From assembly GCA_963969345.1 (NCBI GenBank), contig OZ017766.1:806001-870000 (forward strand): a stretch of 64,000 bases of DNA. The letters run 5' to 3'. This document shows, in pieces, positions 24,665 through 36,388 of this stretch. How positions within the stretch are numbered: position 1 is the first letter of the stretch; the number at the start of each line of letters is the position of its first letter. A model generated the notes under the pieces. That model ran no database searches. It saw only the letters and a program-made list of their open reading frames with translations, and was not told where the DNA came from. The translations under genes and the position numbers were made by a program. This DNA is from Turbatrix aceti. Lineage: Eukaryota; Nematoda; Chromadorea; Rhabditida; Panagrolaimidae.

Positions 24665-24862
24665 TAAGGATTAAACCTTCTCCCGTTCCCCAGGGAATTA
24701 CCCGGAGGGTCCCCGAAAATATGAAAAATTCGTTCAAAATATGCCTCCATTTTTTTGATAGAGTTCAACTCGGGGAAAATTTTCCCCGTCCTCGACTACT
24801 TTTGTCCCCGGCTCTCCCCGTCTCCGACGCGAGTCGGGGGGGGGGGGGGGATTTAATCCCTA
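24665..24862. mobile_element. hAT-like MITE inserted in a coding exon (CCCCG-rich TAGGG family)
   Basis: 198 bp with ends TAAGGATTAAACC and GGATTTAATCCCTA and an exact 8-bp duplication CTTCCAAT at 24657-24664 and 24863-24870. The interior is rich in TCCCCG/CGGGG and has a long poly-G run. Related in ends and composition to the larger element at 58070-58819. Removing the element and one duplication restores a continuous reading frame on the minus strand. Confidence 0.85.
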
Positions 24863-25319
24863 CTTCCAATGGCTTATGCGGGTCGCCCTGCTGTTAGCTT
24901 CTTGACTAATTTGACTTTATGCTACAGAGCCGTAGCGTACCTGTCTTTCAGCTTTGTGCGCTTACTGATAGAATCGGATGGTAGCTTGTCGATCAAACAT
25001 GCACTGAGAATAGTACGCTTGAGATATGCTACTGTACTATTTACATACAAAAAAAATCTTACCGTATATTTATACGTGTCAAAACTTTTAAGCACTTTGG
25101 TAGTTATACTTAATGAGATTATAAATGACTTCCTGTGGGTGGTGAACGCTCTCTGTTAATTTATGAACAAGTACAGATGATTGTACCGGAAATCGGCAGA
25201 GACCACTTGACTTGACACCCAGTCGATGCACTGACAACGTTCCATCAAACAACGCCCAGCAATGCTATCTTGATGAACTTTGTAATGTGTTTATTTTAGA
25301 ACAAATTAGGGTTTCAGTC

Positions 25320-25450
25320 TGACGAGGCCGTTTCATCAATAATCTTCAGCTTCAAACAGAGCTTGTGGGATGACGTTTTGGCGGAGTTCGATATCTCAAA
25401 ACCGTTGCCTTTTTTAGTTTCGATTTACAAAATAAATATATTTATATAAC
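25320..25450 (+). other. Unplaced open exon-like segment
   Basis: After an acceptor-like GTTTCAG the plus strand is open for about 43 codons (SDEAVSSIIFSFKQSLW...), followed by AATAAATATA. The minus strand is also open here in more than one frame. The segment lies within the first intron of the small minus-strand gene. I could not join it to other exons in either direction. Confidence 0.2.
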
Positions 25451-25584
25451 TCCGTTCTTAAAGTTTTTTATCTCTTTCATTTCACTTCCTTTATTTACCG
25501 CCAGGAACATAGACATACATACATAGACATACCTCTGCCGACGGATGTCGACGTGGACTTCGGAGTCGTGAAGTCCTGAGGCAT

Positions 25585-26810
25585 GTTTTCGCTACTGCCC
25601 CAGAGTGCGCAGCTCGATTAGGGAGGGATAGTTCGTGGTTAGAGCGGAGTTGAGTGTTGAGAATCAAAAATTATTGGCCCAAAAATTATTGTCCCCTTAT
25701 ACATTTTTAAAGTTCTAGTTTTAATAATTTACAAGTTAGGTGTCCAAAAAAAAGTAGAAAAATGAAATAATGATATGGATTGTTTTATAAAACATGTGAA
25801 AAACTGTAACATTGAGTGTACAGTAACATTGAGATTTCAAAGTGCAGACAGCAAAGGTATGTTAGGGATTAGCTCGCTCATTTTTTATAAGACATTCATT
25901 AGTGCGGCGGAGTTACTCATGCACGACGACATGCAAAAAAGTTATAACTATATTTTCGTCAAACAATTTTTTCTATTAAAATCTAGTTAAAAATTTTTTC
26001 GTTTACTTTGAATTTATTTTTTTTTCACTAAAAAGAGCATATTTTGACAAAAAGTTCATAAACAAATAAATTTAATATTTATATGCCCGTAGACATTATG
26101 GGGATCATTTGTGCTGCCTAATCAGGGTGGCGAAACTTCCATGTGAATCAGAAATAAGGGAATTATCCCATGGGAGTCCCTAAGGATATTTTTAGGAATA
26201 AAAAAAATATTCTCAGTCAAAAATTTTGATTTGAATTGCACTGGATACATATATGAAAAAAAAGCACTCACAAAACGAATTATGTCGATGAAAAAATTGT
26301 CTGCAATGGAAATCAACAATTTATATAAAAAATTTATAAAAGGTTTATTTTTACAAAAAAAAGAGTGATGTTGAGAACAGAAATACACAAATCCCTGTTC
26401 AGCTCTGATTTGATCTCATTGATCGAAAAACATCATGAGAACGCATTATTTTTTCTTAAAAGTATTTAGTGTTTTGAATTTCACGATTTCGAACAAAAAA
26501 TTTCATGCATCGATTTGGCATCATGATCAATTATTTATTTTGGTTGCAATCGATTAGCTGTGAGCGTATTTTGCATTTCCATCTTTTGACACCTTGATTT
26601 GCCATTGATCTTCATCACTGTCATGACATTTTGCTGTTTATATGGCGTTACCGGAAGGGATGGCAAGAAACAAAGTATTAATTAAGGTACGATAGGGGCG
26701 TGGCTGTGCTCGTCTCGAATACAATTGGGTTTCGGTTGTTTCAATGCAACTTTACATGAATGATAGCAACGCCTTGTTTTGTACAGCACACGTAAGCCAA
26801 GCCAGGTGCA
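25585..26810. other. Intergenic with a truncated MITE end
   Basis: AT-rich. At about 26126-26190 lies one end of the CAGGGTGGCGAAAC hAT-like family (also at 58452 and 61718), with no matching other end. The rest holds no supported gene and probably includes upstream sequence of the first ATPase gene. Confidence 0.45.
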
Positions 26811-26818
26811 TATATAAA
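26811..26818 (+). promoter_or_regulatory. TATA box of the first ATPase gene
   Basis: TATATAAA about 115 bp upstream of the ATG at 26933, in the right orientation. This implies transcription starting near 26840-26850. Confidence 0.5.
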
Positions 26819-26932
26819 GCTCGGAGCAATAATTTCTCATACCATCTCCCGTTTCCACTCATACAAGACTGTTTCCAAACCAATGAGCGGTGCCAAAAAT
26901 TCCTGAAGACATTGACACCAAAAAAAAACAAG

Positions 26933-29900
26933 ATGTTTGACAGCTTCAAAAAATTTGGCGGCAACAATGAAAAAAAATTCAGTAAGTTTAACGTTATCCG
27001 GTGTTGTGTTATAATCATCATAATATTATTTCAGGTAGAAAAAGGACATGGAGAAACCTCTTTCGAAGCCTCTCTTTAAGGAAGACAAATCAAGTAGCTC
27101 CGTCGGAAAACGTCGATAAAGCTCGAAACATCGGAGCTGCGTTTTCGGAGCACCACTGGGACATTGAAAAGCTTTCCCTCAACAATCCCACATCAAGAAT
27201 CAACATCCATGATGCCAAAAAAAGCGTTGGACTGTCAGCTTCCGACGCTAACGAATACCTCGCCATGAACGGACCAAATGCTTTGCCAAAGCCCAAGCAG
27301 ATCAGTGATTTCATGCTTTTTGCCAAACAGTTTGCCAATCTCCTCTGGGTTCTTCTTGTCGTTACCGATGTCCTGGCATTCATCGGATTTGCGCTGCAAC
27401 CCAGGTAGGCTTTCGAACTTGATGACAGTCTTTTGCATGACGGCCTGCTTTCAGTGAATACCCCCAACTAATCGTAGGCGTTATCATCGGTGTCATGATC
27501 ATTGGCATGTGCTTCACATCCTACCTCCACGAACGCGAGGCCCACAAAGTTGTTCAGGGCTTCCAGAACCTTCTTCCAGAAGATTCCGTCGTTATTCGCG
27601 AGAGCAATGAAAGCACCATACCGGCTGAGAACCTCGTGGTAGGAGACGTCATATGGATCAAAAATGGAATGCGAGTCCCCGCTGACGTCAGAATCATCTA
27701 CTGCAGGCAACTGAAACTCGAAACCTCGTCCATCACAGGCGAAGCTGAGCCCCTCGAGTATACAGCTGAAGCAGCATCGGACGACGTTGCCTTATTTGAC
27801 GCCCGCAACATCGCCTTCAACGGATCTCTCTGCGTAGACGGCGAAGGCATGGGCATCGTCATCAGAACCGGCACGGATACCGTCATCGGCCAGATCGCCA
27901 ACCTGACCATCGGGCAAACAGAAAACAAGTCACAGCTCCAGACACAGATGCGGCGATTCATCATTTTCCTAACCATTGCTGCCACCGTCATCAGCGTGAC
28001 GGTGTTTGTCACAGGCGGGTTTACGCACAACTGGCATAATCCCGCAAACCTTCTCTGCATGGGCTTCATTGCATGCGCCATCGGCACAGTGCCGGTCGGC
28101 ATGCCAGCCACTGTCACCTCAATCATTGCCCTTGTTGCCCGCCGTTTGGCAAAGCAGAACGTCTTTCTCAAGCGTCTGGACATCGTCGAAGCCCTTGGAT
28201 CGGTAACCATCATCGCCTCCGACAAGACAGGAACTCTGACGAAAAATGTCATGACGGTAACCGATGTATGGTACTTTGACACCGTCGTCCAAGGGTTGCC
28301 TGAACGAAAAAATCAGAAAAGCATTCTGCCATCGTTGCTCGATCGCTTCAAATCTCCGTTGAAAGACATGATCGAAATCATGACTGTGTGCAACGCATCC
28401 AAATTTGTCACCACGTCAAGAAAATCCGACTGCGGCGTGCTTCAGGAAGACCTCGAAATTGGAGGCCGGCCCGATCCCTCTCAAAAAATTGCAAGTGGAG
28501 CGCCATCTGAGATTGCGATGCTTCGATACGTAGACAAGTTGATTCACGTTGACAAACTGCGAGCTGCGTACAACATCGTGTACGAGGTTCCGTTCAACTC
28601 CAAACGAGAATGGCACCTTATGATCGCTAAGATGAATACCAGAGAAGATGGTACGGCGGAATACAAACTCATGATCAAGGGAGCCTCTGAGATTCTTGTC
28701 AAACATTGTACAAAAATTCTGACCAATGAGGGGATAAAAGACCTCGATCAGGATGTCAAAGTTGCCTTCCATACTACCTATGAGCAGTTTGGTGCCTCTG
28801 GCAGAAGAGTTATTGGTTTTGCGATGAAAACACTCTACGCAGCTGATAATTTCAAATTCGACTACGACGCCGGAAACATCACACTTGACGAACTAACGTT
28901 TGTTGGTATTTCTGCAATCATGGATCCGCCCCGAGATGAAACAGCCGGTGCCGTCGAGGAATGCCGAACAGCCGGTATCAAGGTTTTTATGGTCACCGGT
29001 GATCACCACCTGACGGCCGCTGCTATTGCTCGCGAGATCAACTTGATCCAGGACATCCCGGGTGAGCCCAAGAACTACGAAGTTCTGCACGGCGAGAGCA
29101 TCAGTAACCTGACCGAACGAGAGTGGGATGAAATCCTGCAAAAGCAAGCTCTCGTCTTTGCCCGCACAACGCCGGAACAAAAATTGCTCATCGTCGAACA
29201 GTGCCAGAAGAGAAAGTACAACATTGCCATGACAGGTGACGGCGTCAACGACTCCCCGGCGCTCAAGAAGGCCGACATTGGCATCGCCATGGGCTCCGGC
29301 AGCGACGTCGCCAAGCAAGCTGCTGATATCATCCTCATGGACGACAACTTCTCTTCCATCGTCAGAGGCGTCAAGGAAGGCCGAATGATGTTCGACAACA
29401 TCAAAAAACTACTTGCTTACCTGACACTCCACGCGACCCCCGAAATCTGGCCCATTGTCATCAACTTTGCTTTTGGCATGCCCCTTGGTCTGACCTCACT
29501 TCAGATAATCAGTATTGATCTTTTATCGGAGCTTGCCCCTGGTATTTCCATGTCTCAGGAACCGGCAGAAGGAGACATCATGTTTCGGCCTCCTCGTCGT
29601 CGCGAAAAGTTTCTCGTATCCAAAAGCCTGATGCTGTATTCCTACATCTACGGCGGACTTATTCAGTCGGCTGGTTGCTTCCTAGCATATCTCTCCGTGT
29701 ATTGGTATCACAACTTCACTTTTGGAGACCTTTGGATGAAAACCGAATACTGGACACAAACTTCGGAAGTTATTTTTGATTCAGTTGGCAATGCGCATGA
29801 CGGCTTAGACCAGTACATAATTTCATGTGAAGCACGAGGAGCATGGCACGTTGGCATCGTCATGGGGCAATTCTTTCACCTGCTTTGCGTGAGAACACGC

Positions 29901-30155
29901 CGCCAATCCATTTTTACTCACGGAATCTTTGTCAACTGGAGATCTCTCGCATCGATGGGCCTAGAAGTCGTAATTTTGATTGCACTTTTGTACATTTCCG
30001 TCATCGCCGAACAGCTCGGTGCACGCCCTCCGCCTTGGACTGCTTGGACAGCAGCAATTGGCATGGGTGTGGTCATGTTTACCGTGCAGGAAACGAGAAA
30101 ACTAATAATCCGTCATTTCCCGGATAGCACAGTTTGCCAAATTTTGAAATGGTAA
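26933..30155 (+). CDS. Na+/K+-ATPase-like P-type ATPase alpha subunit, paralogue A (1039 aa)
   Basis: Exons 26933-26981, 27035-27404, 27455-30155; phases match, introns 53 and 50 bp. A P2C-type membrane ATPase: actuator loop TGEA (234-237, where Na+ pumps have TGES), phosphorylation site SDKTGTLT (Asp 396), nucleotide-domain KGASE, hinge DPPRDE (about 630), TGDGVND (733-739), then M5-M10 and a C terminus ending in Lys-Trp. Length matches Na+/K+-ATPase alpha. Oddities are in the ion site: M4 reads VPVGMP where the Na+ pump has VPEGLL, so the ion-binding Glu is Val 354; M5 reads TLHATPEIWP where Na+ pumps have TLTSNIPEI, losing Ser and Asn but keeping Glu; M6 has IDLLSE, with Glu for the second Asp. 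Catalysis should be intact but ion selectivity or coupling should differ. It may belong to the divergent nematode CATP group. TATA box upstream; poly(A) signal AATAAA at 30230. Confidence 0.9.
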
Positions 30156-30468
30156 TAGCTGTACGAGGTCTGCGTCACTTGATCTAATTGTAATTTGTCA
30201 TTGCCTAATTGTAAATTTGTCATTGGTGAAATAAACATATCTTATTACTTGAAGAATGGTAAATTGAGAAATTAAATTTTATTCAGAAAAACAAATTGAA
30301 TCTTGCTTGACTGTTTACTTTGACGTCTGAAATCTTTCAAGTTCGAATTAAAATTAATCCTTTCCTCAACGTAGTCGTAAATTGTTTTTGTAAACACAAA
30401 CGAGATCGCATGATGAGTAAATGTGTAATACGCCCACAGTACATGTATTCTACACCACAGTAAACAAG
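30156..30468. other. Short intergenic spacer between ATPase paralogues A and B
   Basis: Contains the poly(A) signal of paralogue A (30230-30235) and upstream sequence of paralogue B. No gene seen. The close spacing and shared orientation mark a tandem duplication. Confidence 0.5.
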
Positions 30469-30476
30469 TATAAATA
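30469..30476 (+). promoter_or_regulatory. TATA box of ATPase paralogue B
   Basis: TATAAATA followed by G, 107 bp upstream of the ATG at 30583 and correctly oriented. Position and spacing resemble those at paralogue A. Confidence 0.55.
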
Positions 30477-30582
30477 GCCAGCTCACAAGATTCCCTTTTC
30501 AGTTTACAGTTACAAGAAATATTTTCGATATTATTTTTCTTTTGTCTAGGTCACCGATTCCGAGTTTCTGCAGTAATCCACC

Positions 30583-33500
30583 ATGAAGTCCATGCTTTTT
30601 AAATTAAAAAACTACGGTAAGATCAAATGACTAATCCAGTCCATAATCGTTTTTAGGTAAAAATAAGCCATGGAAAACTTTTATCCCAGGGAACAACGAT
30701 AAAAACAATAACAAGAACAATGGCAACCACTCTGCATCAAGCACTTCTGGAAACTCTGAGCAAGCCCGGAACATAAGTGCTTCCTATTCCGAGCACAACT
30801 GGAATGTGGAAAAACTAGCAAAAAATAGTGAAGCGTCGAATCTGAACATCAGGGATCTCCCAAAAAGTGCTGGACTATCGACAAAAGACGCTCTTAAACG
30901 CCTCGAACTAAACGGACCCAATGCCCTGCCAAAGCCTAAGCAAATCAGCGATTGCATGCTTTTCCTAAAGCAATTCGCAAACCTTCTATGGATACTTTTG
31001 GTTGTCACGGACGTGCTCGCTTTTCTCGGATTTGCCTTGAGGCCGTCGTAAGTGTTTTGAATCGGAAAACACATTACTAATACCTTCATTTCAGGGATTA
31101 CCCTCAATTGATTGTCGCCATCGTTATCGGAGTCATGATCATTGGCATGTGCTTCACATCTTTCCTCCACGAACGCGAAGCACACCGGGTAGTTCGGGGA
31201 TTTCAGAATCTTCTTCCCGAAGATTGTATTGTAATTCGAGACGGCCACGAAAAGACGATGCCTGCAGAAGACCTCGTGGTAGGAGACGTCATATGGATCA
31301 AAAATGGAATGCGAGTCCCCGCTGACGTCAGAATCCTTTACTGCAAGCAACTGAAACTCGAAACCTCGTCCATCACAGGTGAAGCAGAGCCCATTGAATA
31401 CACATCTGAGGCGGCATCACAGGGTGTCACCCTCTTCGACGCTAAAAATGTTGCTTTCAACGGATCCCTCTGCGTGGACGGTGAAGGCATGGGCATCGTC
31501 ATCAGAACCGGCACGGATACCGTCATCGGCCAGATCGCCAACCTGACCATCGGGCAAACAGAAAACAGGTCACAACTACAAAAGCAAATGCAGCGATTTG
31601 TCATTTTTCTGACAATTGCCGCGACCATCATCAGCGTTGTTGTTTTCGTCATCGGTGGCTTCACCTATCGATGGAACGACCCCGTTGGACTCCTCTGCAT
31701 GGGCTTCATTGCTTGCGCCATCGGCACCGTTCCCGTCGGCATGCCGGCCACCGTAACATCAATCATTGCCCTTGTCGCTCGCCGTCTGGCTGACCAAAAA
31801 GTTTTTCTTAAACGTCTTGACATCGTAGAAGCTCTCGGTTCTGCCACAATTATCGCATCTGACAAAACTGGAACCCTGACAAAAAATGTCATGACTGTTA
31901 CCGACGTCTGGTATTATAACAACGTTGTCCCTGGCCTACCGGTAAAAAACAATCCAAACCCCAAGATTCCCACTCTGGTCGACGCGTTTGATTCCCCTCT
32001 ACTTGACATGATTGAGATAATGACTGTCTGCAACAGCGCCAAATTTGATCACATCGAGCAAGCAGTTGTTGCTGCAAATGGTAAATCGGTAGAGCCAATA
32101 TTCGACACGCTAACGGCAAAAAAGTCGAACAACAGTGAGCCTCGAGATGAAGGAGATGTAGAAACCGGAAGCCTGCTTAACTCATCACAGAAACTTGCAA
32201 CCGGAACGCCATCTGAGATTGCGATGCTTCGATACGTAGACAAGTTGATTCACGTTGACAAACTGCGAGCTGCGTACAACATCGTGTACGAGGTTCCGTT
32301 CAACTCCAAACGAAAATGGCACCTTATGATCGCTAAGATGAATACCAGAGAAGATGGTACGGCGGAATACAAACTCATGATCAAGGGAGCCTCTGAGATT
32401 CTTGTCAAACATTGTACAAAAATTCTGACCAATGAGGGGATAAAAGACCTCGATCAGGATGTCAAAGTTGCCTTCCATACTACCTATGAGCAGTTTGGTG
32501 CCTCTGGCAGAAGAGTTATTGGTTTTGCGATGAAAACACTCTACGCAGCTGATNNNNNNNNNNNNNNNNNNNNNNNNNNNNNNNNNNNNNNNNNNNNNNN
32601 NNNNNNNNNNNNNNNNNNNNNNNNNNNNNNNNNNNNNNNNNNNNNNNNNNNNNNNNNNNNNNNNNNNNNNNNNNNNNNNNNNNNNNNNNNNNNNNNNNNN
32701 NNNNNNNNNNNNNNNNNNNNNNNNNNNNNNNNNNNNNNNNNNNNNNNNNNNNNTTCAAATTCGACTACGACGCCGGAAACATCACACTTGACGAACTAAC
32801 GTTTGTTGGTATTTCTGCAATCATGGATCCGCCCCGAGATGAAACAGCCGGTGCCGTCGAGGAATGCCGAACAGCCGGTATCAAGGTTTTTATGGTCACC
32901 GGTGATCACCACCTGACGGCCGCTGCTATTGCTCGCGAGATCAACTTGATCCAGGACATCCCGGGTGAGCCCAAGAACTACGAAGTTCTGCACGGCGAGA
33001 GCATCAGTAACCTGACCGAACGAGAGTGGGATGAAATCCTGCAAAAGCAAGCTCTCGTCTTTGCCCGCACAACGCCGGAACAAAAATTGCTCATCGTCGA
33101 ACAGTGCCAGAAGAGAAAGTACAACATTGCCATGACAGGTGACGGCGTCAACGACTCCCCGGCGCTCAAGAAGGCCGACATTGGCATCGCCATGGGCTCC
33201 GGCAGCGACGTCGCCAAGCAAGCTGCTGATATCATCCTCATGGACGACAACTTCTCTTCCATCGTCAGAGGCGTCAAGGAAGGCCGAATGATGTTCGACA
33301 ACATCAAAAAACTACTTGCTTACCTGACACTCCACGCGACTCCCGAAATCTGGCCAATTTTCATAAACTTTGTCTTTGGCATGCCCCTAGGCCTGACCTC
33401 GCTTCAGATCATCAGCATCGATCTTGGATCGGAACTCGCCCCTGGTATTTCCATGTCTCAGGAGCCGGCCGAAGGAGACATCATGCAGCGACCTCCGCGT

Positions 33501-34058
33501 CGCCGTGGAAAATTTCTCGTGTCCCCCAGCTTGATGTTCTACTCCTACGTGTACGGCGGACTCATTCAATCTGCAGGTTGCTTCCTAGCATATCTATCCG
33601 TTTATTGGTATCATGGATTTGACATCCACGATTTGTGGATGCAGACAAATCAGTGGCATCGTACGGCGCCCGCGATTACAAACAACTACAGAGTCTTATT
33701 TACGGCAGAAGAGCAATTCCACATCGCTTGCCAGGCCCGTGGAGCATGGCATGTCGGCATCGTCATCGGACAGTTCTTCCATCTACTCTGTGTGCGCACA
33801 CGTCGACAGTCTATCTTCTCCCATGGAATATTCACCAACTGGAGATCGATAGCATCAATGGCACTCGAAATTGCCATAATTTTTGCGCTGTTGTATATCC
33901 CTTTTCTGGGACTGATCCTTCAAGCCCGTCCTCCTCCGTGGCTGGCATGGGTCGTCGCAACTGCTATGGGAATGATCATGTTCCTGATTCAGGAGTTTCG
34001 AAAGCTAATTATTCGGTCGTTCCCTCAAAGCTTTGTTACCCATATTATCAAGTGGTGA
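30583..34058 (+). CDS. Na+/K+-ATPase-like P-type ATPase alpha subunit, paralogue B (about 1063 aa, assembly gap inside)
   Basis: Exons 30583-30616, 30657-31047, then 31095-34058 interrupted by 200 N at 32554-32753. Reading frame is continuous on both sides if the true gap is a multiple of three; in paralogue A the corresponding sequence is only AAT, so probably one codon is missing. Domain order and motifs are as in paralogue A: TGEAEP, SDKTGTLT, DPPRDE, TGDGVND. The M4 Glu is again Val (VPVGMP), M5 is LHATPE, M6 is IDLGSE. The N terminus is longer and Asn-rich. From 32207 to 33340 the DNA is almost identical to paralogue A 28501-29437, while flanking parts are clearly diverged, suggesting gene conversion or assembly collapse. 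Poly(A) signal at 34161. Confidence 0.85.
32554..32753. other. Assembly gap of 200 N inside ATPase paralogue B
   Basis: Exactly 200 N. The flanks GCAGCTGAT and TTCAAATTC are three bases apart in paralogue A, so the true gap may be as small as 3 bp and the size is a placeholder. It sits inside a tract nearly identical to paralogue A. Confidence 0.95.
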
Positions 34059-34203
34059 TTGTACAACTTTCAGGGTCTTCGGCCGGCGCTTTTGTTGGCA
34101 ACCCGTTGAAAACCCTGACAATGATTTTCAACTGTACGAATGTTGATATAACACGCAAACAATAAAAAAATTTTATGATGTCCCACGTGGTAGCTGGAGG
34201 TAC

Positions 34204-34546
34204 CAGTGTAACATCGCCTTCGCCTTCATCGCCCTCGGAGGCGCCTTCAGATTGCCTTCGCCTCCGGAGGCGAAGGCAAAAAATCGATCGCCTCCAATTG
34301 CCTTCGCCTCTATCGCCTTCAGAACTTTACAATTTACGACAAAAAAAATTGAATGCCTTCAAATTCCTACCAAAAATAGTCAAAAAAACATCTTTATTAT
34401 TTAATAGAATTAAAATGGTATTTTTATCATAATTCTGCTTTTTGCTATGATTTTGTACTAGAAAATTTGAGAATTGACATCAAAGGCGCCTCCGTCTATG
34501 GAGGCGCCTTAATCGCCCTCGCCTTCGCCTCCGAAACATTACATTG
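34204..34546. mobile_element. GCCTTCGCCTCC-rich inverted-repeat element
   Basis: Ends CAGTGTAACATCGCC and an imperfect inverse (GTTACA/TACATTG) bound a segment with many GGAGGCGAAGGC repeats in both orientations. Looks like a MITE, but I found no target duplication, so the borders are approximate. Confidence 0.45.
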
Positions 34547-34947
34547 AATAAAAAATAAATAATTCATCAGTTTAAAAAAAATTTTAATACACAAATGAAA
34601 AAAAAATGGTTGAATATTCGAAATTTTGGGTATTTTGGTCGGTTTACCCAAAACTCGGGTTCAAGTGGGGAGTCGGGTTACCCGCGCGGGTCTCCCGACA
34701 AAAATACAGTTTTTTTGCAGAGAGGCTCGCTCGAATGCGCATTTCGGCCCGGCCCGGCCCGGGCCGTTTTAGTCCCTGCAGGACCATGATTCCGACAAAA
34801 AATGAATAAATGCGCGCTTATTTGAAAAAAAAGGTTCAATATTACACAAGTTTTGGCAAACTGTCCCGAAGTAAACATTCGCTTTTGCAAATAAAATTCT
34901 TATTTCTCTATTTTGAACGCTGTTTGAGGACTTTCGATTTTTTGGTT
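34547..34947. other. Upstream region of the coiled-coil gene, with GGCCCG remnant
   Basis: Contains GGCCCGGCCCGGCCCGGGCC at about 34747-34766 beside CCCGCGCGGG and TACCCGCGC tracts, probably a decayed GC-rich transposon end. No gene seen before the ATG at 34948. Confidence 0.4.
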
Positions 34948-36388
34948 ATGAATCAGAGCTATTTGGATCGGTCGTCAAGTTCTGGCGTCGACAATCCCCG
35001 GTCGACCGGTGTTGCTTCTGTTCGTCATGCGGCTCTCTCTATGACGCCTGCCGAAAGGCGTGCTCGTGCCGCAGTTACCAGTTTTGTGTTTCAACGAGTA
35101 TCCGACAAGGCATTGTTCTGTATCCCGTGCACATCAGATGAATTGATGGATCAACATTCACTGTCGACTTTGATGTCGTTGAATGTATCTGCGGAAATCA
35201 AGTTTTCCTACGAGTTAGTTTTTCATTAGACTTTATGAACCTCAAACCGTTATTTTCAGAGGTTGTCAATCCAGCTTCACTGTCATGTTTGTTGGATCCC
35301 CCGAAGAGGCTCGTGATACCTATGTACGCATGTTTTGAAGTTTTTACGATATATATCGCGTTATTTCTAGCTACGCTTGAGCAGTGCGTTCGACCAGCCC
35401 GTAGTTTCCGTTGATATCAGTGAACTTATGGCGGAAATCAGCAGTCTCAGAGAAGAAGTGAACAAGGGCAAAACGGAGATCAAGCTGCTGAGACAGGATG
35501 TCGAGAAGTTGAAGAAGAGAAGAGCTGCGGAACCTATGAAGAACGCCACGAAACCGAAGCGGCAAACGGTCTGCACTTTTCAAATCAGCGTTGGCTCAAT
35601 CCGCGGACAGTTGAAGGAGTTCGCGCGAAACCCGGAGCCGCTCTTTGCTCAGATGGACATCGCCGATCCCCCGATATCGAGTCTCGTAAGTTTCTGGAAA
35701 CGGGAGTTCATTTCGAAAACAATGAATCGTTGCAGGTTGAAAAGTACAAGGAACCTGTCGGGCCCCAGCTTTGCGAGCTCCGACTACTTGTTCGTTCCAA
35801 CTTGCACGACCCATCGGTGTGTGCGCAAATCGCCATCACATTGATGGTGCCCTTCAGCGAGTGCGTCACGTACTTTTTTGCAGGGCCGGATCATTCGAAG
35901 AAACGACTGCGCAAAGGTCATTTATTCACCAAAAAGCTGTTTAACCTCACGCTGCAAAATTTTGTTAACGGTTTGTGATTGCGTTCAAATTTCGAGCATT
36001 CACAATTTTTTTAGATGCCTTGATCTGTGCTGGAGCCTATATCTTTTCTCCCGACAACCAGCAGAGGTTTTTGCAAATTGCAGCTGACGGATTCAACACC
36101 CGTGTGAACAACTTTAATTCAAAAAAACAACTCCCGATCGACAAACGTATTACGAAGGACTCGTATTTCAAAAGCATGAAAGAAGTCGAGAACTGGCATC
36201 ACAGGTTGACCGGATTGGGCGAGACCAGCTCAGCGAAACCGAACTACGAGCACGACCACGAGGACTGGATGGGATACGAGAAGAATAGCTGGAGCGGTCA
36301 GCGCTGGCCGAACAAAAACGCCATCGAGCAAGGAACTGGCGAGGAGGAAGAGACACCTGAAATCGACCCTCGGGGAAACAACCCGTAG
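34948..36388 (+). CDS. Unrecognised 417-aa protein with a coiled coil
   Basis: Five exons: 34948-35213, 35260-35323, 35371-35685, 35736-35970, 36015-36388; introns 44-50 bp, all phases match. Begins MNQSYLDRSSSSGVDNPR. Residues about 130-175 form a charged heptad-like coiled coil (ELMAEISSLREEVNK, then LLRQDVEKLKKR). The middle (about 180-300) is a globular-looking segment with QICELR-type and HLFTKKLFNLTL motifs. The C terminus is acidic and Pro/Asn-rich. No signal peptide or membrane segment. I do not recognise the family; a DNA- or chromatin-binding adaptor is only one possibility. It sits between two ATPase paralogues with no functional link visible. Gene structure is well supported; function is unknown. 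Confidence 0.75.

Larger units (their letters stand above)
24393..25584 (-). pseudogene. Small six-exon gene, 114-aa product, exon 5 interrupted by a transposon
   Basis: Minus-strand exons: 25584-25533, 25230-25187, 25132-25110, 25003-24941, 24890-24534 (broken by the insertion) and 24404-24393; all phases match if the insertion and one target duplication are ignored. The protein begins MPQDFTTPKSTST and its conserved-looking part is HWKPQDQPVTPLALPNK followed by RPPGTLQWIYDF. I do not recognise the family; it is soluble with no signal peptide. The insertion at 24665-24862 adds 206 bp including the duplication (not a multiple of three), and the first three bases of the element in this direction are TAG, so translation stops at once after HWK. 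Exon 5 is GC-rich and looks strongly coding; exons 2 and 3 are small and least certain. Either a recent pseudogene, an allele with an insertion, or an insertion bypassed by splicing. Confidence 0.5.
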
